Assembly (NCBI GenBank): GCA_029975915.1 | Contig: JARKOC010000034.1 | Coordinates: 1-64,000 of the forward strand | Length of the DNA: 64,000 nucleotides | Origin: Bryobacteraceae bacterium | GTDB lineage: Bacteria; Acidobacteriota; Terriglobia; Bryobacterales; Bryobacteraceae | Reading direction: 5' to 3' | Shown here: positions 1 through 8,443 of the stretch, one piece after another | Layout of the letters: each line of letters begins with the position of its first letter | Position numbering within the stretch: position 1 is the first letter of the stretch | Position numbers and translations under genes: made by a program | Notes under the pieces: model-generated | The model's input: only the letters and a program-made list of their open reading frames with translations | The model's database searches: none | What the model was told of the DNA's origin: nothing

Positions 1-1
1 C

Positions 2-346
2 TGGCCGGAACCTGTAGAAGTAGCGGGCCAACGCTTCTCCCTCTATAACGATGCTTCTGAGAGCCGAGCCATCATTCAAGTGTGCCCGGACGAACCAACT
101 ACCGCTGGAACCTGCCTTTGGGCGTGTGACCAAGCGCACTCTGGCATGGAGAAGATCGTCACTTTGCTTCTGGCTCGAGCAAATCAGAAGCGGAGATTCC
201 GAGCGTTCGCCGACTCTGAAACAACGGTCGCCGCCGCATACGAACCGTCTGACAACGGAAGGAAGCTCCTGCGTTTTCATCTCACGCAGATCACTCATGG
301 TCGGAAGGCTGGAGTCGCTGAGCTGAGGCACCTGTGGTCAGAGTAG
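2..346 (+). CDS. Possible C-terminal end of an unrecognised gene (partial)
   Basis: One frame is open from the left edge of the window to a TAG at 344-346, about 114 codons, with no in-frame stop. I recognise no domain. The translation is mixed, without membrane segments or metal motifs, and ends in HLWSE. Base composition looks less GC-rich than the genes to the right. If real, it would be the tail of a gene starting outside the window and would belong to the putative integrated element that ends at 777. It may equally be a chance open frame, so treat it as weak. Confidence 0.2.
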   Translation, partial: WPEPVEVAGQRFSLYNDASESRAIIQVCPDEPTTAGTCLWACDQAHSGMEKIVTLLLARANQKRRFRAFADSETTVAAAYEPSDNGRKLLRFHLTQITHGRKAGVAELRHLWSE

Positions 347-777
347 TTGGCAGTCTTTGAGGCACCAAACGAGATTGAACAGGGGAATCTGTGTATGCGC
401 CACAGCGACAGCGTCGTCCGCTCCGGGAACAGGGCTCGCTCGATCAGTTAGCCGCTGGTCGCTCTAACTAACTCTCCGGCGCACTGGCTTTGCACATCGA
501 AAGGCGAGTGCTAAAGTGGCATCGGAGAGCGAATGCCCATGTTCCCCGCAGGAACCTGGACAGCTGGGCAGGAAAGGAGTCATGCGTGAAGACGGAGAGG
601 GTGTCGAACGTAGCTGTCACCGCAACGGGCCCCATCCGCCTGTCCCAAAACTGTGCCAAAACCCCATCTGATTGGGCGCCTTGAGGTTACTGACCGAGCG
701 AGAGCAGATTCCCCAAGTTGTTGAAAACAGAGCAATCAGTATAGAGCTTTTGGAAGGTTTGGAACCGGTTCCTGTAC
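347..777. other. Region with no supported gene
   Basis: Several short open frames overlap here on both strands, but none has a ribosome-binding site, a recognisable domain or convincing codon use. The only clear structure is a 12-base palindrome at 761-772, just before the tRNA fragment. The stretch reads like the non-coding terminal part of an integrated element. Confidence 0.4.
761..772. repeat. 12-base perfect palindrome next to the tRNA fragment
   Basis: GGAACCGGTTCC is self-complementary and lies five bases before the anticodon-loop sequence TTCGTAA at 778. Its closeness to the presumed crossover point makes a recombinase or regulator binding site possible. This is inferred from position only. 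Confidence 0.35.
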
Positions 778-822
778 TTCGTAATCAGCAGGTCGCCGGT
801 TCGATCCCGGCGGGTGGCTCCA
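778..822 (+). pseudogene. tRNA-Thr(CGT) 3' fragment, probable attachment-site remnant
   Basis: The sequence from TTCGTAA (anticodon loop, anticodon CGT) onward matches the 3' half of a tRNA: anticodon 3' stem TCAGC, variable loop AGGTC, T-arm GCCGG-TTCGATC-CCGGC, acceptor strand GGGTGGC, discriminator T and CCA. The 5' half is missing. The bases before the loop (TGTAC) do not pair with TCAGC, and no GCCACCC acceptor strand lies upstream. Tyrosine recombinases that insert in an anticodon loop rebuild the tRNA at one end of the element and leave the original 3' part at the other. By that logic the element lies to the left of 778, and an intact tRNA-Thr should be found beyond it. Confidence 0.75.
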
Positions 823-828
823 GTTACA

Positions 829-2940
829 TTAGTTCGTCAAGCCGCGCTTCTCGATCAGCGGCGCAACCGATGGCTCCCTGCCCCGAAAGTCCTTGTACAT
901 CTCCATGGCGTCGGCCGAACCGCCTCGTTCGAGCACCTTGGTCCTAAACGCGCCGGCCAGGTTCGGGTCAAAGACGTTTCCCTTCTCCTTGAAGGCTTGA
1001 TATGCGTCTGAATCCAGCACCTCGCTCCAAATGTAGCTGTAGTATCCGGCCGCATAGCCACTGGCGAAAATGTGCTGAAAGTAGGTGCTGCGATAGCGCG
1101 ACGGGATCTCCGGAATCAGTCCGATCTTGTCCAGAGCGGCTTTCTCGAAGCCTTCGGAGTCCTTGGCCGGCTCGCTCGTAATGGTGTGCCACTCCATATC
1201 CAGCAGCGATGCCGCAAGGTATTCCACCGTTGCGAAACCCTGGTTGAACTTACCAGCCCGGTCGATCTTCTCCAGAAGCTCCCGCGGAATTGGTTTGCCT
1301 GTCTGGTAGTGCTTCGCAAACGTCGATAGCACTGATGGCTCTGTGGCCCAGTTCTCCATGATCTGCGACGGCAACTCGACGAAGTCTCGCGGTGTTCCGC
1401 TCAGACCCTGATACCGGACCTTCGCCAGTAGCGAATGAAGTCCATGGCCGAATTCATGGAAAAGCGTTTCGACCTCCTCCATCGTCAGCAGCGGCGGCTT
1501 GCCTGCCGCCGGGCGGCTGAAGTTGCACACGTTTACGACGATTGGCCGTATGTCCTTTCCGTTCTTGATCCGCTGTCCTCGATAACGGCTCGACCATGCC
1601 CCTACTCGCTTCCCTGGCCGCGGATGATAGTCGATCATAAAGATGCCCAGATGCGATCCGTCAGCATCCTTGACCTCAAAGGTCCTGACTTCCGGGTGGT
1701 ACTTGGGCAGATCGGTCCGTTCGGTCACTTTAAGGCCATACAACTTGTTGGCGACCATGTAGGCGCCCTGCAGGACGTTGTCAAGGCTCAAGTACTCGCG
1801 GACCTCGTCCTCGTTTAGCGCGTAGCGCGACGCCTTCACTTTCTCGGCGTAATAGCGCCAATCCCAGGCTTCGAGCTTGAACTTGCCGCCCGAAGCGTCG
1901 ATCAGCGCCTGCATGTCCGCCTTTTCCTTGGCCGTCAGCTTCAACGCCGGCTTCCAGAGCTGGTTCAGCAAATCGTAGACTTTCGCCGGCTCCTTCGCCA
2001 TCCGTTCTTCCAGCGTCAAGTGAGCGAACGTCTGGTAGCCGAGCAGGCGCGACTTCTCCGCCCGCAGCGACGCAATACGATAAAGCACCTGCTTATTGTC
2101 CTGCTCGTTGTTGTTATTGCAGCGCAACGTGTAGGCGGTCAGGATCTGGCGGCGCAGCTCGCGATTGTCCGCGTACGTCAGGAATGGCCAGATGCTGGGA
2201 GCGTGGAGCGTAAAAACCCACTTGCCCGGCAGATTCGCCCTCTTGGCTGCGTCCGCGGCGGCGGCAACGACGCCATCGGGCAACCCGGAGAGATCTTCCT
2301 TTTTATCAATGACCAGCTTGTAGGCATTCGTCTCTTTCAAAAGGTTCTGACTGAATCGGACCGACAAGGTCGACAACTCGCTGTTAATTGAACGCAGCCG
2401 TTCCTTGCCCTTGTCGTCCAGATTCGCCCCGCCCCGGACAAACTCTTTGTAGGTCTCATCGGTGAGACGGATCTGCTCGGCGTCCAGCCCCGCTGAATTC
2501 CGCTTCTCCCAAACCGCCTTCACTCGCGCAAACAGCTTCGGATTCAACAGGCGGTCATCCCTCAGGGCAGCCATCATCGGAGCTACTTTCCGCGAAATCG
2601 CCTCGATGGTGTCGTTGGTCTCCGCACCGGCCAAGTTGCTGAATACACCCTGCACCTTGTCCAGCAGCTCGCCGGTATTGTCGAGGGCTTCGATCGTGTT
2701 CGCAAATGTCGGCGGCTCAGTGCTTTCGGCGATGGCCAGCACTTCCTTGCGAGCTTCGGCTATTCCTCGCTCCAACGCGGGCAGGAAATGCTCGTTCCGG
2801 ATCTCGGCAAACGGAGGCATCCCGAAGGGACCGGTCCACTCGCGGAAGAAGGGGTTGTCGGAGCCCGAAGAGGCAGGTTGCGCGTTCATTGTCAAAAGGC
2901 CAGACACGGCGGGGAGTTGAACGAATCGACGGCGAAGCAT
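829..2940 (-). CDS. dcp: M3 family zinc metallopeptidase, peptidyl-dipeptidase Dcp-like
   Basis: Predicted M3 (thimet oligopeptidase family) peptidase that degrades short peptides. The zinc site HEFGH is at about residues 495-499 with the usual following glycine-rich stretch, and the 703-residue length fits Dcp or oligopeptidase A. The sequence resembles the Dcp branch more than PrlC, but dipeptidase versus oligopeptidase activity cannot be settled by eye. The N-terminus (RRRF, then a hydrophobic stretch to NAQPA) could be a signal peptide, so a periplasmic location is possible. An alternative ATG is at 2889; neither start has a strong ribosome-binding site. It lies downstream of rpsA and the cyclotransferase-like gene on the same strand. 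Its stop codon falls seven bases from the tRNA-Thr fragment. Confidence 0.9.
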   Translation of the reverse strand: MLRRRFVQLPAVSGLLTMNAQPASSGSDNPFFREWTGPFGMPPFAEIRNEHFLPALERGIAEARKEVLAIAESTEPPTFANTIEALDNTGELLDKVQGVFSNLAGAETNDTIEAISRKVAPMMAALRDDRLLNPKLFARVKAVWEKRNSAGLDAEQIRLTDETYKEFVRGGANLDDKGKERLRSINSELSTLSVRFSQNLLKETNAYKLVIDKKEDLSGLPDGVVAAAADAAKRANLPGKWVFTLHAPSIWPFLTYADNRELRRQILTAYTLRCNNNNEQDNKQVLYRIASLRAEKSRLLGYQTFAHLTLEERMAKEPAKVYDLLNQLWKPALKLTAKEKADMQALIDASGGKFKLEAWDWRYYAEKVKASRYALNEDEVREYLSLDNVLQGAYMVANKLYGLKVTERTDLPKYHPEVRTFEVKDADGSHLGIFMIDYHPRPGKRVGAWSSRYRGQRIKNGKDIRPIVVNVCNFSRPAAGKPPLLTMEEVETLFHEFGHGLHSLLAKVRYQGLSGTPRDFVELPSQIMENWATEPSVLSTFAKHYQTGKPIPRELLEKIDRAGKFNQGFATVEYLAASLLDMEWHTITSEPAKDSEGFEKAALDKIGLIPEIPSRYRSTYFQHIFASGYAAGYYSYIWSEVLDSDAYQAFKEKGNVFDPNLAGAFRTKVLERGGSADAMEMYKDFRGREPSVAPLIEKRGLTN

Positions 2941-2985
2941 CTTGATGACCAGTCTATCGAAAATGCCGGGCGCGCCGGGGCAGTA

Positions 2986-3351
2986 TTAGCGTTCTTGATA
3001 CTTTCTCCAGTCGCCAGATTCGATGAGCGGACCATCCTGAAGCGTTCCTTGCCAGCGGTAGGCCCAGGCGGGCTTGATACCCTCCCCGTCCACTTCAACC
3101 ATGATCCGCTCGCGGCCGTATTCCTCTCCCTCGAACGCGTCCAACCCCGGGAACAGCTTGTCCTCGTGATCGAATTCGATGTACTCACCGTGCACAATGC
3201 CATCGCCGTCAACCATCGCGGCGTATGAGCCAACGCGGATCAAATAACCGAGCGCTTTGGCGGGCAGGATACGCCGGGGTTCGGCGGACGCGAGCATGCC
3301 GTGATGGTGCTGCCCTCGCATGAGCGTTCCGTAGACGAAGATGGCATCCAC
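2986..3351 (-). CDS. Gamma-glutamylcyclotransferase-like (AIG2/GGCT fold) protein
   Basis: Small protein of about 121 residues with the YGTL substrate-loop motif near the N-terminus (FVYGTLMRG) and a later FEGEEYGRERI segment that fits the acidic end of the GGCT fold. Members of this family cyclise gamma-glutamyl amines or peptides; the true substrate here is unknown. I chose the GTG at 3351 because the fold begins immediately after it. The longer open frame upstream runs into the end of rpsA, which lies 55 bases upstream on the same strand, so co-transcription is likely. The ribosome-binding site is poor. Confidence 0.75.
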   Translation of the reverse strand: MDAIFVYGTLMRGQHHHGMLASAEPRRILPAKALGYLIRVGSYAAMVDGDGIVHGEYIEFDHEDKLFPGLDAFEGEEYGRERIMVEVDGEGIKPAWAYRWQGTLQDGPLIESGDWRKYQER

Positions 3352-3406
3352 CCCCCTATTAGAACGCCCGCGGCCCGGCTTTCGTATTTCCGTTTCCCTC
3401 GATGCC

Positions 3407-5239
3407 CTAATCGGCCAATTCGACGTCGATCTTGCGCGCTTCGGTGTCCATCGCGGTAATCTTGAACCGCCTGATCTGGTTCGGACGCACACCTTCCTTG
3501 GAGGTTGATGTTGAAGAGGGACCGCTTTTCCAGCGCGAGGCCAGCATCGCTGCAAGATCGCCTACATCGGCGGCGGCGGCGGCCTGTTGTTTGGCCGGCG
3601 ACTCTTCCTTCATCTTGCATCGGGCATGGACGCCTTCGCTAATTTCGATCTTGGCCGTCGAACCGTGCACTTCAACCACGCGCCCCGAGAGCAGGTCGCC
3701 CACGGCGTGTTCGGATATGAAGATGTCCGCCGACGTCGGTTCGAGTTGCTTCATCGACAGCCGGATGCGCTTTTTCCCCTTGTCCACTTCCACAATCGCC
3801 GCCTTCACCACCTGGCCCGGGGAGAGCATCTCCTTGGGATGCTGGAGGCGCTTCTCCCGCGTAATGTCGCCAATGTGGATCATCCCCTCTATGCCATTGC
3901 CGAGATCGACAAATGCACCAAAAGCCGCCAGATTGGTCACCGGACCTTCCACGGTCGCGCCCACGGGGAACTTCTTTTCGGCCTCGTCCCAGGGATTACC
4001 GAGCGCCTGCTTCAGACCAAGCGAGATCCGCTTGTCCGAATGCTTGATGTCAAGCACGACGACATCTACCTGTTCGCCCACCTGAAGAACTTCGCTGGGC
4101 TTGTGAACGCGCTTGGTCCAGGACATTTCCGAAAGATGGATCAGGCCGTCCACGCCGGGAAGCAGTTCCACAAAAGCCCCGAAATCAGCCAAACGAACCA
4201 CCTTGCCCGTGAGACGGTCGCCCGGCTTGAACGATTCAACCGCGACGGTCCAGGGGTCCGGGGTGAGTTGCTTCATGCCCAGGCCAATCTTCCGCGTTTG
4301 CTTGTTTAGCTTCAGAATCTTGACTTCGACGGTCTGGCCCACAGTAAGCACGCTGGCTGGCTTGTCCACCCGGTTCCAGGAGATGTCAGTGACATGGAGC
4401 AGGCCATCGATGCCAGGCGCAAGCTCAACGAACGCGCCAAAATCTGTGAGCGAACGGACCCGGCCCTGCGTGATCATTCCTTCCTGAAATGCGGCGAACG
4501 CCTCCGCCTTGGCGGCATTGGCCTGTTCTTCGATGACACTTCGCCGGTCGATGACGACGTCCGGACGGTCCGGATTGGAGACATCCAGCTTGGTGATCCG
4601 GCACTCGATCGTCTGCCCGATCAGCGTTGACATCTCGCTCATTTCGCGAATGCCACTGCGCGACGCAGGCAGGAAAGCCGGAACACCGACATCCACTCGC
4701 AGCCCACCCTTCACCAATTCCGTCACCGTGCCCGAAATCACGTGTTTCTCTTCGAAGGCAGTCTGGAGCGCCGTGAAGTCTTTCGGTTGCTCGACGCGGA
4801 TGGTGGACAGCGTGTAATAACCGTCGTCAGTCCGGCCGGTGATGCTGACGTGGATCGTCGCGCCAGGGACCAGGGTCTGAGGCAAGCCGGCGGCGTCGGG
4901 GCGGATGATACCCTCCATCTTGCGCCCGACATCAATAACGACAGCTTCGGGGGTAACCGAAACGATCGTTCCTTCCAGGATCGCATCTGGTCCGGCGGCA
5001 TGTTCGGCTTCAAACTCCCTCAGGACATCGCCAAACGAAGCATCAACTGCCTCGGCCGCATCGTCCTCCGCCGCGGGAACGGCTGGACCATCCGGCGTAG
5101 GGGACTCAATCGCAGCTTGCGGTTCGGGCTCGGCCGCAGCCTCAGCCAGCAACTCAGCGTGCTGCTCGACTATGGCGGCGTTCTCTTCAGAGGGCACGGG
5201 GGAGGCCTGGGGGGTCTCGGGAGTTTCCAACGGATTCAT
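3407..5239 (-). CDS. rpsA: 30S ribosomal protein S1
   Basis: About 610 residues with six S1 (OB-fold) repeats. Two N-terminal repeats are divergent and ribosome-binding-like (around MEGIIRPDA and PAFLPASRSG). Three are canonical, each with a GAFV motif and an HxxD/E ending (LLHVTDISW, LIHLSEMSW, MIHIGDIT), and the last is degenerate (GVHARCKM). S1 binds mRNA leaders on the 30S subunit and helps start translation. The acidic, Ala/Glu-rich first 70 residues are a linker-like extension. The ATG at 5239 is preferred over an upstream in-frame start because the extension lies across the divergent promoter region. As often in rpsA, there is no strong Shine-Dalgarno. A hexamer TATAAG on this strand lies about 25 bases upstream. 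Confidence 0.95.
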   Translation of the reverse strand: MNPLETPETPQASPVPSEENAAIVEQHAELLAEAAAEPEPQAAIESPTPDGPAVPAAEDDAAEAVDASFGDVLREFEAEHAAGPDAILEGTIVSVTPEAVVIDVGRKMEGIIRPDAAGLPQTLVPGATIHVSITGRTDDGYYTLSTIRVEQPKDFTALQTAFEEKHVISGTVTELVKGGLRVDVGVPAFLPASRSGIREMSEMSTLIGQTIECRITKLDVSNPDRPDVVIDRRSVIEEQANAAKAEAFAAFQEGMITQGRVRSLTDFGAFVELAPGIDGLLHVTDISWNRVDKPASVLTVGQTVEVKILKLNKQTRKIGLGMKQLTPDPWTVAVESFKPGDRLTGKVVRLADFGAFVELLPGVDGLIHLSEMSWTKRVHKPSEVLQVGEQVDVVVLDIKHSDKRISLGLKQALGNPWDEAEKKFPVGATVEGPVTNLAAFGAFVDLGNGIEGMIHIGDITREKRLQHPKEMLSPGQVVKAAIVEVDKGKKRIRLSMKQLEPTSADIFISEHAVGDLLSGRVVEVHGSTAKIEISEGVHARCKMKEESPAKQQAAAAADVGDLAAMLASRWKSGPSSTSTSKEGVRPNQIRRFKITAMDTEARKIDVELAD

Positions 5240-5296
5240 GGGGAAAAGCTCGTGGTCGCTTATATTGTGGCACAGCGCGGGGGGTAAGATGGCAGC

Positions 5297-6544
5297 GTGC
5301 GGATAGAATGGAACCCAAGCGCCCACCCCCGGCTGGGAGGTCAGGATCTGGCCTGGCTTCTGCTTTTTTCGGCGCTCGCGTTAGTCAGTCCGCAGCGCAC
5401 AACCGAGGAGATTTTGATCCTGGCGGGTCTGGCCGTGGTCCAGGTGGCCGCGCCGCGGCTCGTCGCCATCGAGACGCCGGCGGCCCGCAACTCCATGCTG
5501 GCGTTGAAACTGGGCCTCGGCTTCCTGCTAATTGGCGTCACTGGGGGGATTCTCTCAAACTACTATCCGATTCTCCTGCTTCCGGTCGTCTCAGCCGCCA
5601 CCACGCTCAGTGGCCGGGGAACCGCCCTGGTCACCATACTGGCCGCTGCCACTTACCTCGTCTTCGTTCCGATCGCCGCACGCTTCGGATTCCCGTTGCT
5701 GCCTGACACAGTGCGGGAGGTCGCGCTGCGGGTGCTGTTTCTGCCCCTGGTCGCTTTTCTCACCTATCAGATGGCCAGGGAAAGCCGTGAGCAGGCACAG
5801 CGCGCGCAGCGTACGGCCGATGAGCTGGCCAACGCCAATCGCCGCTTGGGCGAGGCGGAGGAGACTGTCCGGCGAACCGAGCGTCTGGCCGCACTCGGCC
5901 AGTTGACCGCTGGCCTGGCGCACGAACTGCGCAATCCGCTCGGCACCATTCGCGCTTCGGCAGAGATGCTCGGCAAGCGGACTTCCGCCGGCGACGAAAT
6001 CGCCCACGAGTTGACTTGCTACATCACCGCCGAGGTGGAGCGCGCCAACTTACTGGTGACACGCTTTCTCGATTTCGCCCGGCCACTCAGCCTGAAGAGA
6101 GCCCGTTCCGACGTCAACGCCATGGTCGATCGCGCGGTTGAAGCCTTGGGTAGGGAGGACGGCCGCCGCGCCGAGCGAATTCACAAGAACCTGGACCCAA
6201 CCATCATGCTGATCAACGCCGATCCGGATCTTCTCGAACGGGTTCTGGTGAACCTCATACTTAACGCGCTTGATGCTTCGCCGCCGGATGCCACGGTAAC
6301 GGTGAAAACGCGCCAAGCCGCAGGAGCTGTTGAGATCACCGTCCTGGACCGGGGTCAGGGCGTGGCCACCGAACATCGTGAACAGATATTCAACCCATTT
6401 TTCACGACTAAACCATCCGGCGTTGGTTTGGGCCTGGCGATCTCGGCCCGGATCGTTGGAGAGCATGGCGGGTCGATTCGAGTCGATTCGGAACCCGGCC
6501 GCGGAGCGGCGTTTACAGTGACGCTGCCGTGCGGCGCACCTTAA
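5297..6544 (+). CDS. Membrane sensor histidine kinase (NtrB/ZraS-like)
   Basis: 415-residue kinase. Several membrane segments occupy about residues 20-155 with little periplasmic sequence, followed by a coiled linker (REQAQRAQRTADEL). The HisKA domain has its phospho-acceptor at about H209 in AHELRNPLG, and the HATPase_c domain shows N, G1 (DRGQGV) and G2 (GVGLGLA) boxes. It should phosphorylate the response regulator encoded at 7021. The signal is unknown; the membrane-embedded input part suggests a membrane or lipid-soluble cue, but this is inference. The start is GTG at 5297, 57 bases from the divergent rpsA start. Confidence 0.9.
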   Translation: MRIEWNPSAHPRLGGQDLAWLLLFSALALVSPQRTTEEILILAGLAVVQVAAPRLVAIETPAARNSMLALKLGLGFLLIGVTGGILSNYYPILLLPVVSAATTLSGRGTALVTILAAATYLVFVPIAARFGFPLLPDTVREVALRVLFLPLVAFLTYQMARESREQAQRAQRTADELANANRRLGEAEETVRRTERLAALGQLTAGLAHELRNPLGTIRASAEMLGKRTSAGDEIAHELTCYITAEVERANLLVTRFLDFARPLSLKRARSDVNAMVDRAVEALGREDGRRAERIHKNLDPTIMLINADPDLLERVLVNLILNALDASPPDATVTVKTRQAAGAVEITVLDRGQGVATEHREQIFNPFFTTKPSGVGLGLAISARIVGEHGGSIRVDSEPGRGAAFTVTLPCGAP

Positions 6545-6657
6545 GGAATGTAAACATCTACGTCTCCGGGAGGAAATTCGCCGTTCCGGTGTCACTTCAG
6601 CCGAACACTTTTCGTCGCAGACCGTCTATGTCTCTTGAGAGGAGGACGCGACTAACG

Positions 6658-6951
6658 ATGCTCGCTGCCATCAAGCAAGTGACAAAGCACTCGGCGCCAC
6701 GGCTAACGAGGAAGGAGCGAGAGTTGTTAGCGCTCCTCAAGCAGAATCCGGGCCGTTGTATCAGTAGAGAGACACTTTTGAGAACCGTGTGGAACTACGC
6801 CGACGGCGCCCGGACCCGCACCGTGGATGTGCACGTTCAGAGGCTGCGGCGAAAGCTGGGCGGGGAAGCCCAGTCCATCAAGACAATTGTTCGTCTTGGC
6901 TATTGCTGGTTTCCTGATCCTGAAGCAGTCCAGTCCAACACGGCCGCATAG
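6658..6951 (+). CDS. Stand-alone OmpR/PhoB-type winged-helix DNA-binding protein
   Basis: About 97 residues consisting only of a Trans_reg_C domain: LTRKERELLALL, then SRETLLRTVW, the recognition helix RTVDVHVQRLRRKL, and the wing GYCWF. There is no receiver domain before it. Starts at 6529, 6628 and 6658 share the frame. I favour 6658 because a GAGAGGAGG lies about 12 bases upstream, though the spacing is long. It sits between a histidine kinase and an NtrC-type regulator, so it may act with them or be autonomous. It has no phosphorylation site of its own. Confidence 0.75.
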   Translation: MLAAIKQVTKHSAPRLTRKERELLALLKQNPGRCISRETLLRTVWNYADGARTRTVDVHVQRLRRKLGGEAQSIKTIVRLGYCWFPDPEAVQSNTAA

Positions 6952-7020
6952 TTCCCGCCTGAGCAAGCAAGACCCGCAACGCAAACCGCTGGTTCCCACG
7001 TCTGCCCCATCAGAGCGAAA

Positions 7021-8382
7021 ATGGGAAAGAAAATGGCGACACCGGTGCGGGTTCTCATCGTCGAAGACGAGGAAAAGCTACGGCGCGTCCTCGAGTTGCA
7101 CTTGATTAGTGAAGGCTACGAGGTTGCCGCAGCCGGTTCTGCCGAGGAGGCGTTGAGGCGGACTGATGGTATCGCGCTCGTGGTGACCGATCTCAGGCTG
7201 CCCGGAATCGACGGGCTGTCCCTCATGGACGCCCTGCGCCAGAACACTGACGCGCCTGTCATCGTGATGACAGCGTTTTCAAGCGTGGAGACCGCGGTCG
7301 AGGCGATGAAGCGTGGCGCGGTCGATTTCCTGCCTAAACCCTTTTCTTTGGAACACCTATCCGCCGTCGTGCGCAAGGCGCTTGAAGTCCGCCAACTGCG
7401 GCAGGAAAACCTGCAACTCAAGGTCGAGTTGGGAAAGAAACTCTCTTTTGCCAATATCGTGGGCCAGGGTCCGAAGATGCAGGAAATCCTCGGAGCAGTG
7501 GCCAAAGTGGCGCCGGCGAGGACGACAGTCCTGCTCTGCGGCGAATCGGGCGTCGGCAAGGACCTGATCGCGCGCGCTATCCACCACCATTCGCCCAGAG
7601 CCTCCAAGCCGTTCGTCAAGATCAACTGCACAGCCATCCCGGAGTCGCTCATGGAAAGCGAACTGTTTGGCTACGAGAAGGGCGCCTTCACCGGCGCCAC
7701 TTCGTCGAGACCAGGGAAGTTTGAACAGGCCGAGAGCGGAACGGTTTTTCTCGACGAGATCGGCGACGTCCCGCTGGCGATCCAGGTGAAATTGCTCCGT
7801 GTCCTTCAGGAGCGTGAACTTGAACGCCTCGGCTCGAACAAGACCATTAGCATCGACGTCCGTGTTATCGCCGCGACAAATGTCGATCTTCGTCAGGCAA
7901 TCGAGGACGGTGAGTTCCGCGAGGACCTGTACTACCGGTTGAACGTCTTTCCCCTGACAATCCCCCCGCTGCGTGAGCGTCGCGAGGACATTCCCGCCTT
8001 GGCGTCCCACTTCCTGTCGCGCTTGGCTTCGCAGAACGGCCGGCCCGCGCCCGAACTTTCCGCCGCCGCCCGTGACGCCCTCATGAACTACCATTGGCCC
8101 GGCAACGTCAGGGAACTGGAAAACGTTCTCGAACGGAGCCTGCTGTTGTCGAGCGGCCCGGCCCTGACGGCCGAAGACATCCGCTTTGACGCGGCGCCGC
8201 GCAGCACCATGCAGACCAGCAACGGCTTCCTTCCGGAGGGCGTCACACTCGATCAGCACGAACAAGACCTGATCCGCGAGGCGCTGCGCCGGACCAATGG
8301 CAACAAGAGCCAGGCGGCGCGACTACTGGGTCTGACACGGAACTCCTTCCGGTACAGGCTCTCCCAAATGGGCATTGATTAG
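7021..8382 (+). CDS. Sigma-54-dependent response regulator (NtrC/ZraR family)
   Basis: 453 residues with three domains. The receiver has its acceptor at about D57 (VVTDLRLPG). The AAA+ domain has Walker A GESGVGKD at about 174-181, the sigma-54 contact loop GAFTGA at about 221-226 and FLDEIGD as Walker B. A Fis-type helix-turn-helix lies at the C-terminus (NKSQAARLLGLTRNSFRYRL). It should activate RpoN promoters after phosphorylation by the kinase at 5297. ATGs at 7021 and 7033 are both possible. Its stop overlaps the longest reading frame of the next gene, but that gene most likely starts at 8444. Confidence 0.95.
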   Translation: MGKKMATPVRVLIVEDEEKLRRVLELHLISEGYEVAAAGSAEEALRRTDGIALVVTDLRLPGIDGLSLMDALRQNTDAPVIVMTAFSSVETAVEAMKRGAVDFLPKPFSLEHLSAVVRKALEVRQLRQENLQLKVELGKKLSFANIVGQGPKMQEILGAVAKVAPARTTVLLCGESGVGKDLIARAIHHHSPRASKPFVKINCTAIPESLMESELFGYEKGAFTGATSSRPGKFEQAESGTVFLDEIGDVPLAIQVKLLRVLQERELERLGSNKTISIDVRVIAATNVDLRQAIEDGEFREDLYYRLNVFPLTIPPLRERREDIPALASHFLSRLASQNGRPAPELSAAARDALMNYHWPGNVRELENVLERSLLLSSGPALTAEDIRFDAAPRSTMQTSNGFLPEGVTLDQHEQDLIREALRRTNGNKSQAARLLGLTRNSFRYRLSQMGID

Positions 8383-8443
8383 CCTCCCCGGACGGTACGG
8401 CTCGGCTACACTGGGAAAACCGGGGCCATCCGGAACCACCATC

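Noticed and set aside
6529..6657. Upstream starts of the winged-helix gene at 6529 and 6628
   Set aside because: The 6529 start overlaps the kinase stop and adds sequence unlike the domain. The purine-rich site lies after 6628, so 6658 is preferred.
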